A stretch of DNA of 64,000 nt from Ancylomarina sp963977525. GTDB taxonomy: Bacteria > Bacteroidota > Bacteroidia > Bacteroidales > Marinifilaceae. The stretch is from assembly GCA_963977525.1 (NCBI GenBank), contig CAXBPC010000006.1:62001-126000 (forward strand). Direction: 5' to 3'. Positions 8,357-16,804 of the stretch are shown here, one piece after another. How positions within the stretch are numbered: position 1 is the first letter of the stretch; each line of letters opens with the position of its first letter. Made by a program: the position numbers and the translations under genes. Under the pieces are notes generated by a model. That model ran no database searches, was not told where the DNA came from, and saw only the letters and a program-made list of their open reading frames with translations.

Positions 8357-9337
8357 ATGAAAGATATTATCCCACCAGTAGATAAAGAACTACTTGAAAA
8401 AGAACTAACCGAGGATAGATTTGTAAGAAAGACTAATAAGGGATCGAACGAAATTTATTGTTTCACTCACCATGACTCACCAAATTTGATGCGCGAGGTG
8501 GGACGTTTACGTGAAATTACATTTAGAAAAGCTGGCGGTGGAACTGGTAAAGAAACAGATATTGATCATTACGATTTAGACGAGAAACCATATCATCAAC
8601 TTATTGTTTGGGATCCTAGTGCAAAGGAAATACTAGGTGGGTACCGTTATATTATTTGTAAGGATGCTCATACAGATGAACAAGGTAATTCAATTCTTGC
8701 AACTTCCAGATTATTTGATTTTTCGGACAAATTCAAATCTCAGTATATCCCAAAAATGATTGAGCTTGGTCGTTCATTTGTTCAGCCAGAATATCAGTCA
8801 ATTTTAAAAGGAAGAAAGAGCCTTTATGCCTTAGATAATCTTTGGGATGGACTTGGTGCTTTAATTGTTGAATATCCAGAAATCAAATACTTCTTTGGGA
8901 AAGTGACTATGTATCCTCACTTTAATACTGAAGCTCGTAATCACATTCTTTATTTCATGAATAGAATGTTCAACGACCCAGAAAAACTTGCATGGCCATT
9001 GAATCCACTTAAAACAGACGCTGATACAGCTGCTATGGATGCAACTTACAATGGTGTTGATTTTAAGGAAAACTACAAGATTCTATCGAGAATTGTACGT
9101 GAGAATGGAGCTAACATTCCGCCACTTATTAATGCGTACATGGGGCTCTCTCCATCAATGAAAAGTTTCGGAACAGCTGTAAACACACACTTTGGTGATG
9201 TTGAAGAGACAAGTATCATGATTACAATCGAAGATGTATACGAAAATAAAGTTGAGCGTCACATATCTTCTTATCTTAATTTTTTGAAGATACGTTTACC
9301 AAAAACAAACTTTCATTTATTCAAGAAAAGAAACTAG
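8357..9337 (+). CDS. GNAT-family N-acyltransferase (probable glycine/ornithine-lipid first step, GlsB/OlsB type)
   Basis: Cytoplasmic acyltransferase of 326 residues of the hemolysin/OlsB-like GNAT superfamily, which transfers a 3-hydroxyacyl chain from acyl-ACP to the amino group of an amino acid. Supporting segments are LMREVGRLREITFRKAGGG near residue 50, the strand EILGGYRYIICKD, and the family hallmark MIELGRSFVQPEYQ near residue 135. A conserved KYFFGKVTMYPHFN core and a C-terminal extension follow. Together with the PlsC-like gene 191 bases upstream this forms the two-enzyme set known from glycine-lipid synthesis in Bacteroides. The head group (glycine, serine-glycine or ornithine) is not visible in the sequence. 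A strong bidirectional terminator follows. Confidence 0.82.
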   Translation: MKDIIPPVDKELLEKELTEDRFVRKTNKGSNEIYCFTHHDSPNLMREVGRLREITFRKAGGGTGKETDIDHYDLDEKPYHQLIVWDPSAKEILGGYRYIICKDAHTDEQGNSILATSRLFDFSDKFKSQYIPKMIELGRSFVQPEYQSILKGRKSLYALDNLWDGLGALIVEYPEIKYFFGKVTMYPHFNTEARNHILYFMNRMFNDPEKLAWPLNPLKTDADTAAMDATYNGVDFKENYKILSRIVRENGANIPPLINAYMGLSPSMKSFGTAVNTHFGDVEETSIMITIEDVYENKVERHISSYLNFLKIRLPKTNFHLFKKRN

Positions 9338-9364
9338 TCAACTCAAATTGATTACAAACGAAAA

Positions 9365-9393
9365 AAGTCATCCAAATGGATGACTTTTTTTTT
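9365..9393. terminator. Bidirectional hairpin terminator
   Basis: AGTCATCC (9366-9373), loop AAAT, GGATGACT (9378-9385), with an A-run on the left and a T-run on the right. It serves the acyltransferase gene on + and the amidotransferase gene on -, which converge here. Confidence 0.9.
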
Positions 9394-9412
9394 ATTTATT
9401 TAAGCTTAAAGA

Positions 9413-11314
9413 TTAATAAGCTCTTTTTGTATTTCCTTCAACATAGTTGATGTATGATGTATTCACAACCTTGTTTCCTCCTGGAGTTGGATAGTTACCA
9501 GTAAAATACCAGTCACCATTATTTTCAGGACAAGCTACATGTAAGTTTTCTACAGTTTGGAAAACAATCTTAACCTCAGCATTCATATCTTCTGGTGTCA
9601 ATTGCTCTGAAATTTTATCCGAAATCTCTTCTGGAGTAAATGGCTTATAAATCTCAGTTACATAGTTCATCACCTCTTCCTTAGGTAAATTTTCCTGAGC
9701 CTTACACTTCTGGTAAACATCTTCAATAAGACTCTCCATATTTCTCTCCTTAAGCAATGCAATAGCAGCATTAAAAGCACAGAAATCACCCATTCTCGTC
9801 ATATCAATACCATAACAGTCTGGGTAACGAATTTGAGGTGCAGAAGACACAACTACAATTTTCTTAGGATGAAGTCTATCTAAAATTCTAAGGATACTTT
9901 TCTTAAGTGTTGTTCCACGTACAATTGAATCATCAATTATAACAAGGTTATCAACACCGTTACGAACAATACCATAAGTTACATCGTAAACGTGACCAAC
10001 TAGATCATCACGACCTTCGTCACCTGATATAAACGTTCTTAGCTTAACATCCTTAACTGCAATCTTTTCAACACGAGGCTCAACAGAAATAATCTCTTGC
10101 AACTTCTCTTCAGTCCACTCTCCATTAAGGTCATGAATCTCACGTTTTTTATCTTCTTGTAGGTGATTTCGGACACCTTCCATCATACCATAAAAAGCAG
10201 TCTCTGCCGTATTAGGGATGAATGAGAAAACAGAATTCGCAATATCATTATCGATGCTCTCAAGAATAGCTGGAGTCAATAATTGACCTAATTTTTTTCT
10301 CTCTAAATAAATATCTTTATCAGATCCTCTTGAGAAGTAAATTCTCTCGAATGAACATGAGCTTCTTTTTTCAGCTACACGAACAGGAACTTCTTTGACA
10401 TCACCATTCTTGCTAATAATCACAGCATTACCTGGTCCGATTTCCTTAATATCATCAGCTCTAACATTTAAAGCTGTTTGAATAACTGGACGCTCAGATG
10501 CAACAACTACAATCTCATCATCTTGATAGTAGTAAGCTGGGCGAATACCCCACGGGTCACGCATTACAAAAGAATCGCCATGCCCAAACATACCAGCAAT
10601 AGCATATCCACCATCCCAATCACGAGAAGCGTTAGCTAATACTTTTTGCACATCAAGATTATTCTCAATCAAAGGTGATATTTCCTGCGAAGTAAAACCT
10701 TCATTTTTATATTGTCTGAATTTAAGTTGATTTTCTTCATCAAGGTAATGACCAACTTTTTCAAGAATTGTCACTGTATCTGTATAATCAGTTGGGCTCT
10801 GACCTAAAGAAACTAAGAGATCAAACAACTCATCAACATTAGTCAAGTTAAAGTTACCTGCTAATACAAGGTTACGAGAACGCCAATTATTTTCACGCTT
10901 CACAGGGTGAACGAAGTCGATACTATTACGACCGAATGTTCCATAACGAAGGTGACCTAAATAAACTTCACCAGCAAAAGGCACATTTTCCTTTGCCCAT
11001 TTAGCATCCTCAAATTGTTCTGGATTAGCTTCTCTCTTTGTTGCCAAATCTCCATAAATACTATCGAATACATCTTTAATAGGTTGATTCCCATTTGAAC
11101 GATGACGATGAATATATTTCGTTCCAGGCTTTTGATCGATTTTTATACTAGCGGCTCCTGCTCCTTCTTGTCCTCTATTGTGTTGCTTCTCCATCAAAAG
11201 ACAAAGCTTCTGAATTCCATATTGCCAAGTCCCATACTTTTCCTGATAATACTCAAGAGGCTTACGCAAACGGACTAAAGCTATTCCGCACTCGTGTTTA
11301 AGTTGATCACTCAT
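9413..11314 (-). CDS. PurF-like amidophosphoribosyltransferase, long Bacteroidota form
   Basis: A 633-residue protein with an N-terminal class-II glutamine amidotransferase domain and a phosphoribosyltransferase domain, the architecture of PurF (first step of purine synthesis: PRPP plus glutamine to phosphoribosylamine). The nucleophile would be Cys9 in HECGIAL, so an eight-residue leader must be removed. RGQEGAG near 48, GHLRYGTFGR and GNFNLTN complete the glutaminase site. The PRPP loop VIIDDSIVRGTT lies at about 456-468. The protein is about 130-160 residues longer than standard PurF, with an insert of EEKLQEIISVEPRVEK type before the PRPP loop and a C-terminal extension ending in FTGNYPTPGG. 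Bacteroidota often encode this long form in addition to a classical PurF, so its exact substrate is less certain than its fold. Confidence 0.85.
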   Translation of the reverse strand: MSDQLKHECGIALVRLRKPLEYYQEKYGTWQYGIQKLCLLMEKQHNRGQEGAGAASIKIDQKPGTKYIHRHRSNGNQPIKDVFDSIYGDLATKREANPEQFEDAKWAKENVPFAGEVYLGHLRYGTFGRNSIDFVHPVKRENNWRSRNLVLAGNFNLTNVDELFDLLVSLGQSPTDYTDTVTILEKVGHYLDEENQLKFRQYKNEGFTSQEISPLIENNLDVQKVLANASRDWDGGYAIAGMFGHGDSFVMRDPWGIRPAYYYQDDEIVVVASERPVIQTALNVRADDIKEIGPGNAVIISKNGDVKEVPVRVAEKRSSCSFERIYFSRGSDKDIYLERKKLGQLLTPAILESIDNDIANSVFSFIPNTAETAFYGMMEGVRNHLQEDKKREIHDLNGEWTEEKLQEIISVEPRVEKIAVKDVKLRTFISGDEGRDDLVGHVYDVTYGIVRNGVDNLVIIDDSIVRGTTLKKSILRILDRLHPKKIVVVSSAPQIRYPDCYGIDMTRMGDFCAFNAAIALLKERNMESLIEDVYQKCKAQENLPKEEVMNYVTEIYKPFTPEEISDKISEQLTPEDMNAEVKIVFQTVENLHVACPENNGDWYFTGNYPTPGGNKVVNTSYINYVEGNTKRAY

Positions 11315-11426
11315 TTCGATTTATTATAATGGTTATTTAGTACTCTTAGTATACGGCAAAATTACAATTTCCTTTGCAATTTTTTCTATAAAAAAAACCG
11401 CTTAGATTCATCCAAGCAGTTTAATA

Positions 11427-11993
11427 TTATTCTATTTCTTTAATCTCAATCTTTTCCTTCACTTCAAGATCAACCAAATTTATTTGGTCTTTCACAAGAT
11501 AGCAGTAAGGATATATTTTCACACATTGTTTATACAAATGCATGGCTTCGAATTTATTCCTAAAATTCCCTATTCGCACTCTAAAATCTGGTGCTTTATA
11601 TTTCACATACACTCGTTCATTAGGGAATCGCTTTTGTAAATCTTCACGAATTGAAGAAGCCTTCTCTCTATCTCGACCACCACCAGAAAAAATTTGAATT
11701 CTGTAGCCTTGAAAGCATGGAACATCTGAATTCTCAGCCCTATCAATTTTAAGCAAATCATCGATCCTATAATCCTGGACAATTTTAACGGAACCTTCAC
11801 CTAGACTATCTTGCTTAAGTCTATCAATAAACTCCACATTACCTTTATAGAATTCTATCTTTTTCACGCGAACTGAATCTTGAACTTTCAGCTCAAAAGA
11901 GCCTATCATTTGGTCTGTTTCAAACTCTTGCGCATCAAGTGGTGAAAAACAAAAAGCAAATACAATAGTGAATAAAGAAAGAATATACTTCAT
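11427..11993 (-). CDS. Exported SPOR-domain protein
   Basis: A 188-residue protein with a signal peptide (MKYILSLFTIVFAFCFSPLDA) and a C-terminal SPOR domain at about 105-180, seen as YRIQIFSGGGRDREKA, then FPNERVYVKYKAPDFRVRIG and NKFEAMHLYKQCVKIYP. SPOR domains bind denuded glycan strands of peptidoglycan at sites of cell-wall remodelling or division, so a periplasmic wall-associated role is likely. It is transcribed away from the kinase gene at 12751 and ends 112 bases upstream of the amidotransferase start. The N-terminal part has no recognisable domain. Confidence 0.85.
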   Translation of the reverse strand: MKYILSLFTIVFAFCFSPLDAQEFETDQMIGSFELKVQDSVRVKKIEFYKGNVEFIDRLKQDSLGEGSVKIVQDYRIDDLLKIDRAENSDVPCFQGYRIQIFSGGGRDREKASSIREDLQKRFPNERVYVKYKAPDFRVRIGNFRNKFEAMHLYKQCVKIYPYCYLVKDQINLVDLEVKEKIEIKEIE

Positions 11994-12675
11994 ATGATAT
12001 GTGTTTTCAAAACTAATTACTTCTCATTTCTATAAAGGCATACTCAAATCCGGCTGATTATCAATACTTTTTAGATTTATAGAATAGTTCTCAAAAATAA
12101 TCAAAAATATCTAGCTTCAAATATATTTTAACGATTGATAAGATTTCTATTTCTTAATATCAGAAAACACATGAAAGATAAAAACACATCACATAGGATA
12201 TCAAATCATTACATCGACTTAAAAATAATTTTCAATCAATATTTTAATACTAACAATTAGCATTATTTAAGAAAATATAAAAAGAATATAGGGAGAAAAT
12301 ACGATATGAGAGTATTCGAGATCGGGAGATAACAAACTCAGGGAAAAGAAAAAGGATGGCAACCACAACCATCCTTTCTTCTAACTATTAACCAAAATTT
12401 GAAGACCAATACCAAGTACCAATCTTCGTGAGCAAAAATAAGATCTATAAATTAAATTCAACATTATAATAATGAAAAATAAGCCAAAATGTCCTATAAC
12501 ATATTATCAATCAAGTAAAGTTAACCAAACCTCACACCCTATTTATAATAATTAAAACTCAATTAATCAAATGGCTGCTTTTTAGCATTGCTAAGCAAAA
12601 GCTATCACATTTTCATTTAAAAAAGTTAAAGACATCATCAATCTAATAAAATTTAGAAATAACGTCTCTTATATA

Positions 12676-12702
12676 CTTTAACGCTTTATTGCTCCGTTAA
12701 AG
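12676..12702. promoter_or_regulatory. Perfect inverted repeat upstream of the kinase gene (possible regulator site)
   Basis: CTTTAACG (12676-12683) and CGTTAAAG (12695-12702) are separated by 11 bases, and a further GTTAAGC follows at 12706-12712, ten bases (one helical turn) after GTTAAAG at 12696. Such turn-spaced repeats are the type of site used by OmpR-family regulators, so autoregulation by the response regulator encoded downstream is possible. This is inference from position and symmetry. Confidence 0.4.
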
Positions 12703-12737
12703 ATTGTTAAGCATGAACCTTCACATAAGTATTTTTC

Positions 12738-12745
12738 TATATTTG
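12738..12745 (+). promoter_or_regulatory. Putative -7 element immediately before the kinase start codon
   Basis: TATATTTG matches TAnnTTTG and ends only five bases before the ATG at 12751. If used, the transcript would begin at or next to the start codon, giving a leaderless or nearly leaderless mRNA. No -33 TTG lies at standard spacing. Confidence 0.35.
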
Positions 12746-12750
12746 TATCT

Positions 12751-14256
12751 ATGGGCAAAAAATACATATGGTTAGTAACAATCGTTTTAGCGATTTCCTT
12801 ATGCGGATTGATCTTAATTCAGATAAGATACTATCAATCTACAGCAAAAATTAAGGAAGATCAGTTTGTTCTAACAGTCAGTAAGGCTCTCGACCAAATC
12901 GTCGATAAAATGGAATCTGACGATGAGGAAAAAAGTATCCTAGAAGGAACTGGTAGTAGCCAAATAAAAAAGAACAAAAAGATAAATATTAACGCTTACA
13001 GAATTAACCTGCCACCGAATCCTGATCAACATCAGACTGCTGCAGCAAACTATACTAAGGATAATAAAACACTTTACACAAGAGAAACTGAACTCAATAC
13101 AAAAACATTTAACGATTTACTTAAAAAAGCACAAGATCCTCAATTCAAATTCTTAAACAACCGAATGGGGGGATATCAGTATAAAACCTCATTTATAGCT
13201 GCAAGTATGGCTCGTCAGTCTATGCCTCTTAAAGAGAGAATAGACCTGAATAACATACACAAGTTGATTAAAGAAAAATTAACTAATAATGGCATTAAGC
13301 TGGATTTCGAGTATGCTATAAAATCTGATAATAAATTTGAAAAGAAATCAGTAAACTATTTTAACAATCAGCAAGAAAAATATTCAACGCAATTATTTCC
13401 TAACGATTCATTCAAGAATTCGCATTATATATACATCTTTTTTCCAGGGATGCACAAATACATCATTCAGTCATACACGATGTTAATTCCTTCATTGGTT
13501 CTATCATTAATCTTGATTTTATGTTGTGCTTTCACAATTTACATCATATTTAGACAGAAGCGTTTATCAAAAATCAAAAACGACTTCATCAACAATATGA
13601 CCCACGAATTCAAGACACCTATTTCAACAATTTCTCTTGCTTCACAAATGCTAACAGATAAGTCTGTAACTACGACTGCAGCAAGCATAAATCAAATGGC
13701 TAAAATCATTAATGATGAAAGTCGACGATTGAGCTATCAGGTTGAAAAAGTTCTACAAATGGCTATCTTTAATGAAGGTCGTTTAAAACTAAAACTGAAA
13801 GCAATTAACCTTCATCAGGTAATTGAAAATCTAATGCCTAACTTCACTATTAGAGTTGAAGACAGAAAAGGAAACACTTACCAACATTTAGATGCCAAAG
13901 AGGATCTTGTCATGTTAGATGAGGTTCATATAGGTAACCTTATTTCTAACTTGATAGATAATGCCATAAAGTACAGCAAAGATGCTCCTGAAATAAGTAT
14001 TAGTACTAGAAATAAAGACAAAGGAATTGTGATGTCGATTACCGATAACGGTATTGGAATATCAAAAGAAGATCAGAAAATGGTTTTCGAACGTTTCTTT
14101 AGAGTACACACTGGAAATGTTCACAATGTAAAAGGCTTCGGATTAGGTTTATCCTATGTAAAGAGAATTGCCGATGCCCACGGTGGACAAGTAAGTGTTG
14201 ATAGCAGCCTTGGGAAAGGCACAAAATTTGAAGTATACCTGCCATTTAAAAAATAG
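12751..14256 (+). CDS. Sensor histidine kinase (RprX-like)
   Basis: Inner-membrane sensor of 501 residues. A membrane segment at about 5-25, a periplasmic sensor region of roughly 215 residues without a recognised domain, and a second membrane segment at about 243-266 are followed by HisKA with the phospho-acceptor His285 in MTHEFKTPIS. The ATPase domain follows, with the N box NLIDNAIKY, the G1 box DNGIGI and the G2 box GFGLGLSY. It overlaps no other gene and is 5 bases upstream of an OmpR-type regulator, with which it clearly pairs. The arrangement resembles the RprX-RprY system of Bacteroides, but orthology was not tested. Confidence 0.93.
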   Translation: MGKKYIWLVTIVLAISLCGLILIQIRYYQSTAKIKEDQFVLTVSKALDQIVDKMESDDEEKSILEGTGSSQIKKNKKININAYRINLPPNPDQHQTAAANYTKDNKTLYTRETELNTKTFNDLLKKAQDPQFKFLNNRMGGYQYKTSFIAASMARQSMPLKERIDLNNIHKLIKEKLTNNGIKLDFEYAIKSDNKFEKKSVNYFNNQQEKYSTQLFPNDSFKNSHYIYIFFPGMHKYIIQSYTMLIPSLVLSLILILCCAFTIYIIFRQKRLSKIKNDFINNMTHEFKTPISTISLASQMLTDKSVTTTAASINQMAKIINDESRRLSYQVEKVLQMAIFNEGRLKLKLKAINLHQVIENLMPNFTIRVEDRKGNTYQHLDAKEDLVMLDEVHIGNLISNLIDNAIKYSKDAPEISISTRNKDKGIVMSITDNGIGISKEDQKMVFERFFRVHTGNVHNVKGFGLGLSYVKRIADAHGGQVSVDSSLGKGTKFEVYLPFKK

Positions 14257-14261
14257 ACATT

Positions 14262-14948
14262 ATGGAAAAAAAAATTAAAGTCTTATTGGCTGAAGATGAT
14301 GCAAATCTCGGCCTTCTGCTTAAAGAATATTTAGTAGCTAAAGGCTACGACACAACCTTATGTGAAGATGGAGATAAGGCATACGATGCATTTTTAAAAA
14401 ACCCTTTTGATATTGGCATTTTCGATGTGATGATGCCTCATCGTGATGGTTTTACTTTGGCAAAAGACATTCGTTTAATCAACTCTCAAATTCCAATTAT
14501 TTTCCTGACTGCTAAGTCGATGAAAGATGATGTACTTGAAGGTTTTAAACTTGGTGCAGATGACTATATGACTAAGCCTTTCAGCATGGAAGAGCTTCTA
14601 GTTCGTATCGAAGCTGTATTAAGAAGAGCTGGAGGTAAGCAAGAGAGCAAACAAGAAGAATTCAAACTGGGTCGTTTCATATTCGATTCTAAAAAACAAT
14701 TGCTTCACGATGGTGACAAAGCAATTAAGCTAACCACAAAAGAGTCGGAGCTTCTTAAGCTTCTTTGTAGTAATGCAAATGAAGTTCTTGAACGTAACTA
14801 CGCACTTAAAACCATTTGGTTGGACGACAACTACTTTAATGCTAGAAGTATGGATGTTTATATTACTAAACTACGTAAGCATCTTAAACCAGAACCTGAG
14901 ATTGAAATTATTAATGTTCACGGTAAGGGTTACAAGCTGATCATGTAA
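14262..14948 (+). CDS. OmpR-family response regulator (RprY-like)
   Basis: DNA-binding response regulator of 228 residues: receiver domain with acidic pocket EDD at 11-13, phospho-acceptor Asp55 in FDVMMP, Thr/Lys switch residues in FLTAKS and KPF. A C-terminal winged helix follows, with LTTKESELLKLL and MDVYITKLRKHL. It starts 5 bases after the kinase gene and is followed by a terminator, so the two form a simple two-gene operon. Its targets are unknown; repeats upstream of the kinase gene may be one. Confidence 0.94.
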   Translation: MEKKIKVLLAEDDANLGLLLKEYLVAKGYDTTLCEDGDKAYDAFLKNPFDIGIFDVMMPHRDGFTLAKDIRLINSQIPIIFLTAKSMKDDVLEGFKLGADDYMTKPFSMEELLVRIEAVLRRAGGKQESKQEEFKLGRFIFDSKKQLLHDGDKAIKLTTKESELLKLLCSNANEVLERNYALKTIWLDDNYFNARSMDVYITKLRKHLKPEPEIEIINVHGKGYKLIM

Positions 14949-14976
14949 TTTCAAAAAAAATAAAATCTATTAGAAG

Positions 14977-15004
14977 TCCCCAAAATAAAGGTTTTGGGGA
15001 TTTT
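14977..15004 (+). terminator. Terminator after the response regulator gene
   Basis: TCCCCAAAA (14977-14985), loop TAAAGG, TTTTGGGGA (14992-15000), then TTTTC. Perfect 9-bp stem. Confidence 0.9.
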
Positions 15005-15017
15005 CTTTGGAATAGCC

Positions 15018-15035
15018 CTACTATAAATATAGTAG
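15018..15035. promoter_or_regulatory. BlaI/MecI-type operator, distal copy
   Basis: Perfect palindrome CTACTAT-AAAT-ATAGTAG. BlaI/MecI repressors bind TACTA/TAGTA dyads. It lies about 90 bases before the blaI-like start codon, and its centre is about 40 bases from that of the second palindrome. Confidence 0.7.
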
Positions 15036-15057
15036 AAAAGTTTGTTATTAAAATTAT

Positions 15058-15076
15058 TACTACTAGATTTGTAGTA
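15058..15076. promoter_or_regulatory. BlaI/MecI-type operator, proximal copy
   Basis: TACTAC-N7-GTAGTA, close to the TACTACA/TGTAGTA consensus of BlaI-family operators. A TTTG (15068-15071) sits inside it and a TATAATTG (15095-15102) follows 23 bases later, so the repressor would cover the promoter. Together with the distal copy this predicts autoregulation of the downstream repressor-peptidase pair. Confidence 0.75.
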
Positions 15077-15120
15077 GATAGTGAATTCAAAACCTATAAT
15101 TGCAATAAATAGAGTACAGT

Positions 15121-15492
15121 ATGAAACAAATGACGAAAGCTGAAGAACAAGTAATGCAGATATTGTGGGATCTGAATGAAAGTAATGTAAGAAGCATTGT
15201 CGATAAATTTGATTTACCTAAGCCAGCTTATACAACCGTTGCTACAGTTTTAAAGGTTCTTGAGAAGAAAGGCTTCGTTACTAAAATTCCACAAGGGAAA
15301 ACGCATTTATTTGTTCCAAAGATCACTAAAGAAGATTATTCTGGTCAACAAATGGGAAGTTTATTGCAAGATTACTTTAGTGGCTCATTCTCAAAAATGG
15401 CATCTTTTTTTGCTAAGGAGAACAACTTAAGCATTTCAGATTTAGAAGACATGATTGAGATAACGAAGAAGGAAATTAATAAAGACAAGTGA
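15121..15492 (+). CDS. BlaI/MecI/CopY-family transcriptional repressor
   Basis: A 123-residue winged-helix repressor: MTKAEEQVMQILWDLNESNV at the N-terminus, the recognition region PAYTTVATVLKVLEKKGFV and a C-terminal dimerisation helix region. This family represses its own operon and is inactivated by proteolysis when the partner membrane peptidase is triggered. The partner follows after one base, and two operator-like palindromes lie upstream. No beta-lactamase gene is nearby, so the signal may be something other than beta-lactams. Confidence 0.93.
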   Translation: MKQMTKAEEQVMQILWDLNESNVRSIVDKFDLPKPAYTTVATVLKVLEKKGFVTKIPQGKTHLFVPKITKEDYSGQQMGSLLQDYFSGSFSKMASFFAKENNLSISDLEDMIEITKKEINKDK

Positions 15493-15493
15493 T

Positions 15494-16747
15494 ATGAACG
15501 ATCTATATATTTATCTACTTAAGTCGTCTGCAATCTTAGCCTTATTTTATGGCATCTATCACTTCTTTTTGCAAGATGAGAAATTCTATAAAGGAATTAG
15601 ATTTTATCTAGCTTCCTCCCTACTTCTGTCATTTGTGTTACCACTTGTAGAAATGGACTTTGCGATCTCAGAAGCTGCTAATAATTCAAATATAGTTTTA
15701 CTTCTAAACGCTATTAATCTAAGTGCAGAAGGCAATCAAGCTTCTAGCTTGTTAGAGAATATCTCTTTAACCCAAGTATTAATAGGCTTATACATTTTTA
15801 TTTGTTTCACTTTAACTATCAGATCAATCATTCGGATTAGTAAAACTCAAAAAATTATCAATAATAATCCATCTGATGAATTTGAAGGACAAGAGCTTAT
15901 AAAAGTTGACGAAAGCACTCCTAATTTCTCTTTTCTTGGGAAAATAGTGATAAGTGATAAAGATTTTAATACAAAATCATTTAGAAATATTATAGCACAC
16001 GAAAAAATACATGTAGAACAAAAGCATTGGATCGATCTGCTTTTGGTAGAGTTAACAACAATTTTATTGTGGTTTAACCCTTTTGCATGGCTTTTTGAAA
16101 GAGCTATAAAACAAACGCATGAATTGTTGGCTGACGAAGGAGTTATTGCGCAAGGCTGCAACATTGGACAATATCAAGCGAGTATTTTAAACCAAATAAT
16201 GGGTACTGAAGTGATGGGCTTAGCCAATAACTTTAATTACTCTATTACTAAAAAACGACTGATAATGATGACGAAAACCAATACATCAAAAAACAGAATG
16301 TTTAGACTTCTGTTTATAATTCCAGCAATTGCGGTTGCTCTTACGCTAAACTTGAAATGTACTTCGGAGAATGAAAATAAAGATAATATAGATCTGGATA
16401 CTACAGAAATAATCACCCAAAATGGTTTGGAAAAAGTTTCTATAAAAGATGTTATTATGCCACAATTCCCTGGAGGAGACTTAGCCCTTCAAACTTGGAT
16501 TGCCCAGAATGTAAAGTACCCTGCTGAAGCACAAACAAAAGGAATTGAAGGACGTGTTTATATCGGATTTTTGATTACACAAGAAGGCCTTGTAGAAAAT
16601 GTGAAAATACTGAAAGGAGCCAGTCCTTCACTAGATGCAGAAGCACTTCGTGTTGTTAGCTTAATGCCAAATTGGAAACCTGGAAGCTATCAAAAAGAAA
16701 CAATTAGTATGAATTTCACAGTACCTATTAACTTTGCTCTTAAATAG
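15494..16747 (+). CDS. M56 (BlaR1-type) membrane metallopeptidase with TonB C-terminal domain
   Basis: A 417-residue sensor/transducer: several membrane segments in the first 120 residues, the zinc site H169-E-K-I-H173 with the downstream acidic ligand region HELLADEGV, and a further membrane segment near 270-290. In place of a penicillin-binding sensor domain there is a TonB C-terminal domain from about 325 on (VKYPAEAQTKGIEGRVYIGF, ending NFTVPINFALK). Classical BlaR1 detects beta-lactams with a transpeptidase-like domain; this architecture is common in Bacteroidota and its signal is not known. It probably cleaves the BlaI-like repressor encoded one base upstream. Confidence 0.9.
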   Translation: MNDLYIYLLKSSAILALFYGIYHFFLQDEKFYKGIRFYLASSLLLSFVLPLVEMDFAISEAANNSNIVLLLNAINLSAEGNQASSLLENISLTQVLIGLYIFICFTLTIRSIIRISKTQKIINNNPSDEFEGQELIKVDESTPNFSFLGKIVISDKDFNTKSFRNIIAHEKIHVEQKHWIDLLLVELTTILLWFNPFAWLFERAIKQTHELLADEGVIAQGCNIGQYQASILNQIMGTEVMGLANNFNYSITKKRLIMMTKTNTSKNRMFRLLFIIPAIAVALTLNLKCTSENENKDNIDLDTTEIITQNGLEKVSIKDVIMPQFPGGDLALQTWIAQNVKYPAEAQTKGIEGRVYIGFLITQEGLVENVKILKGASPSLDAEALRVVSLMPNWKPGSYQKETISMNFTVPINFALK

Positions 16748-16804
16748 ATAGCGGCGATAGTGTATCACAATTTGTGTAGATGAGACCAAGCATACTAGGG
16801 TGAA

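Larger units (their letters stand above)
11994..12750. other. 757-bp non-coding region between divergent genes, with one hairpin
   Basis: No supported reading frame. A 9-bp perfect inverted repeat (AAAGGATGG at 12351-12359 and CCATCCTTT at 12369-12377, 9-base loop) lies in the middle with no strong T-run. It could be a terminator of a small untranslated transcript or a remnant. The last 80 bases hold the promoter-like elements listed separately. Confidence 0.5.

Noticed and set aside
15121..16747. Beta-lactam resistance operon
   Set aside because: No beta-lactamase or penicillin-binding sensor domain is present; the peptidase carries a TonB domain.
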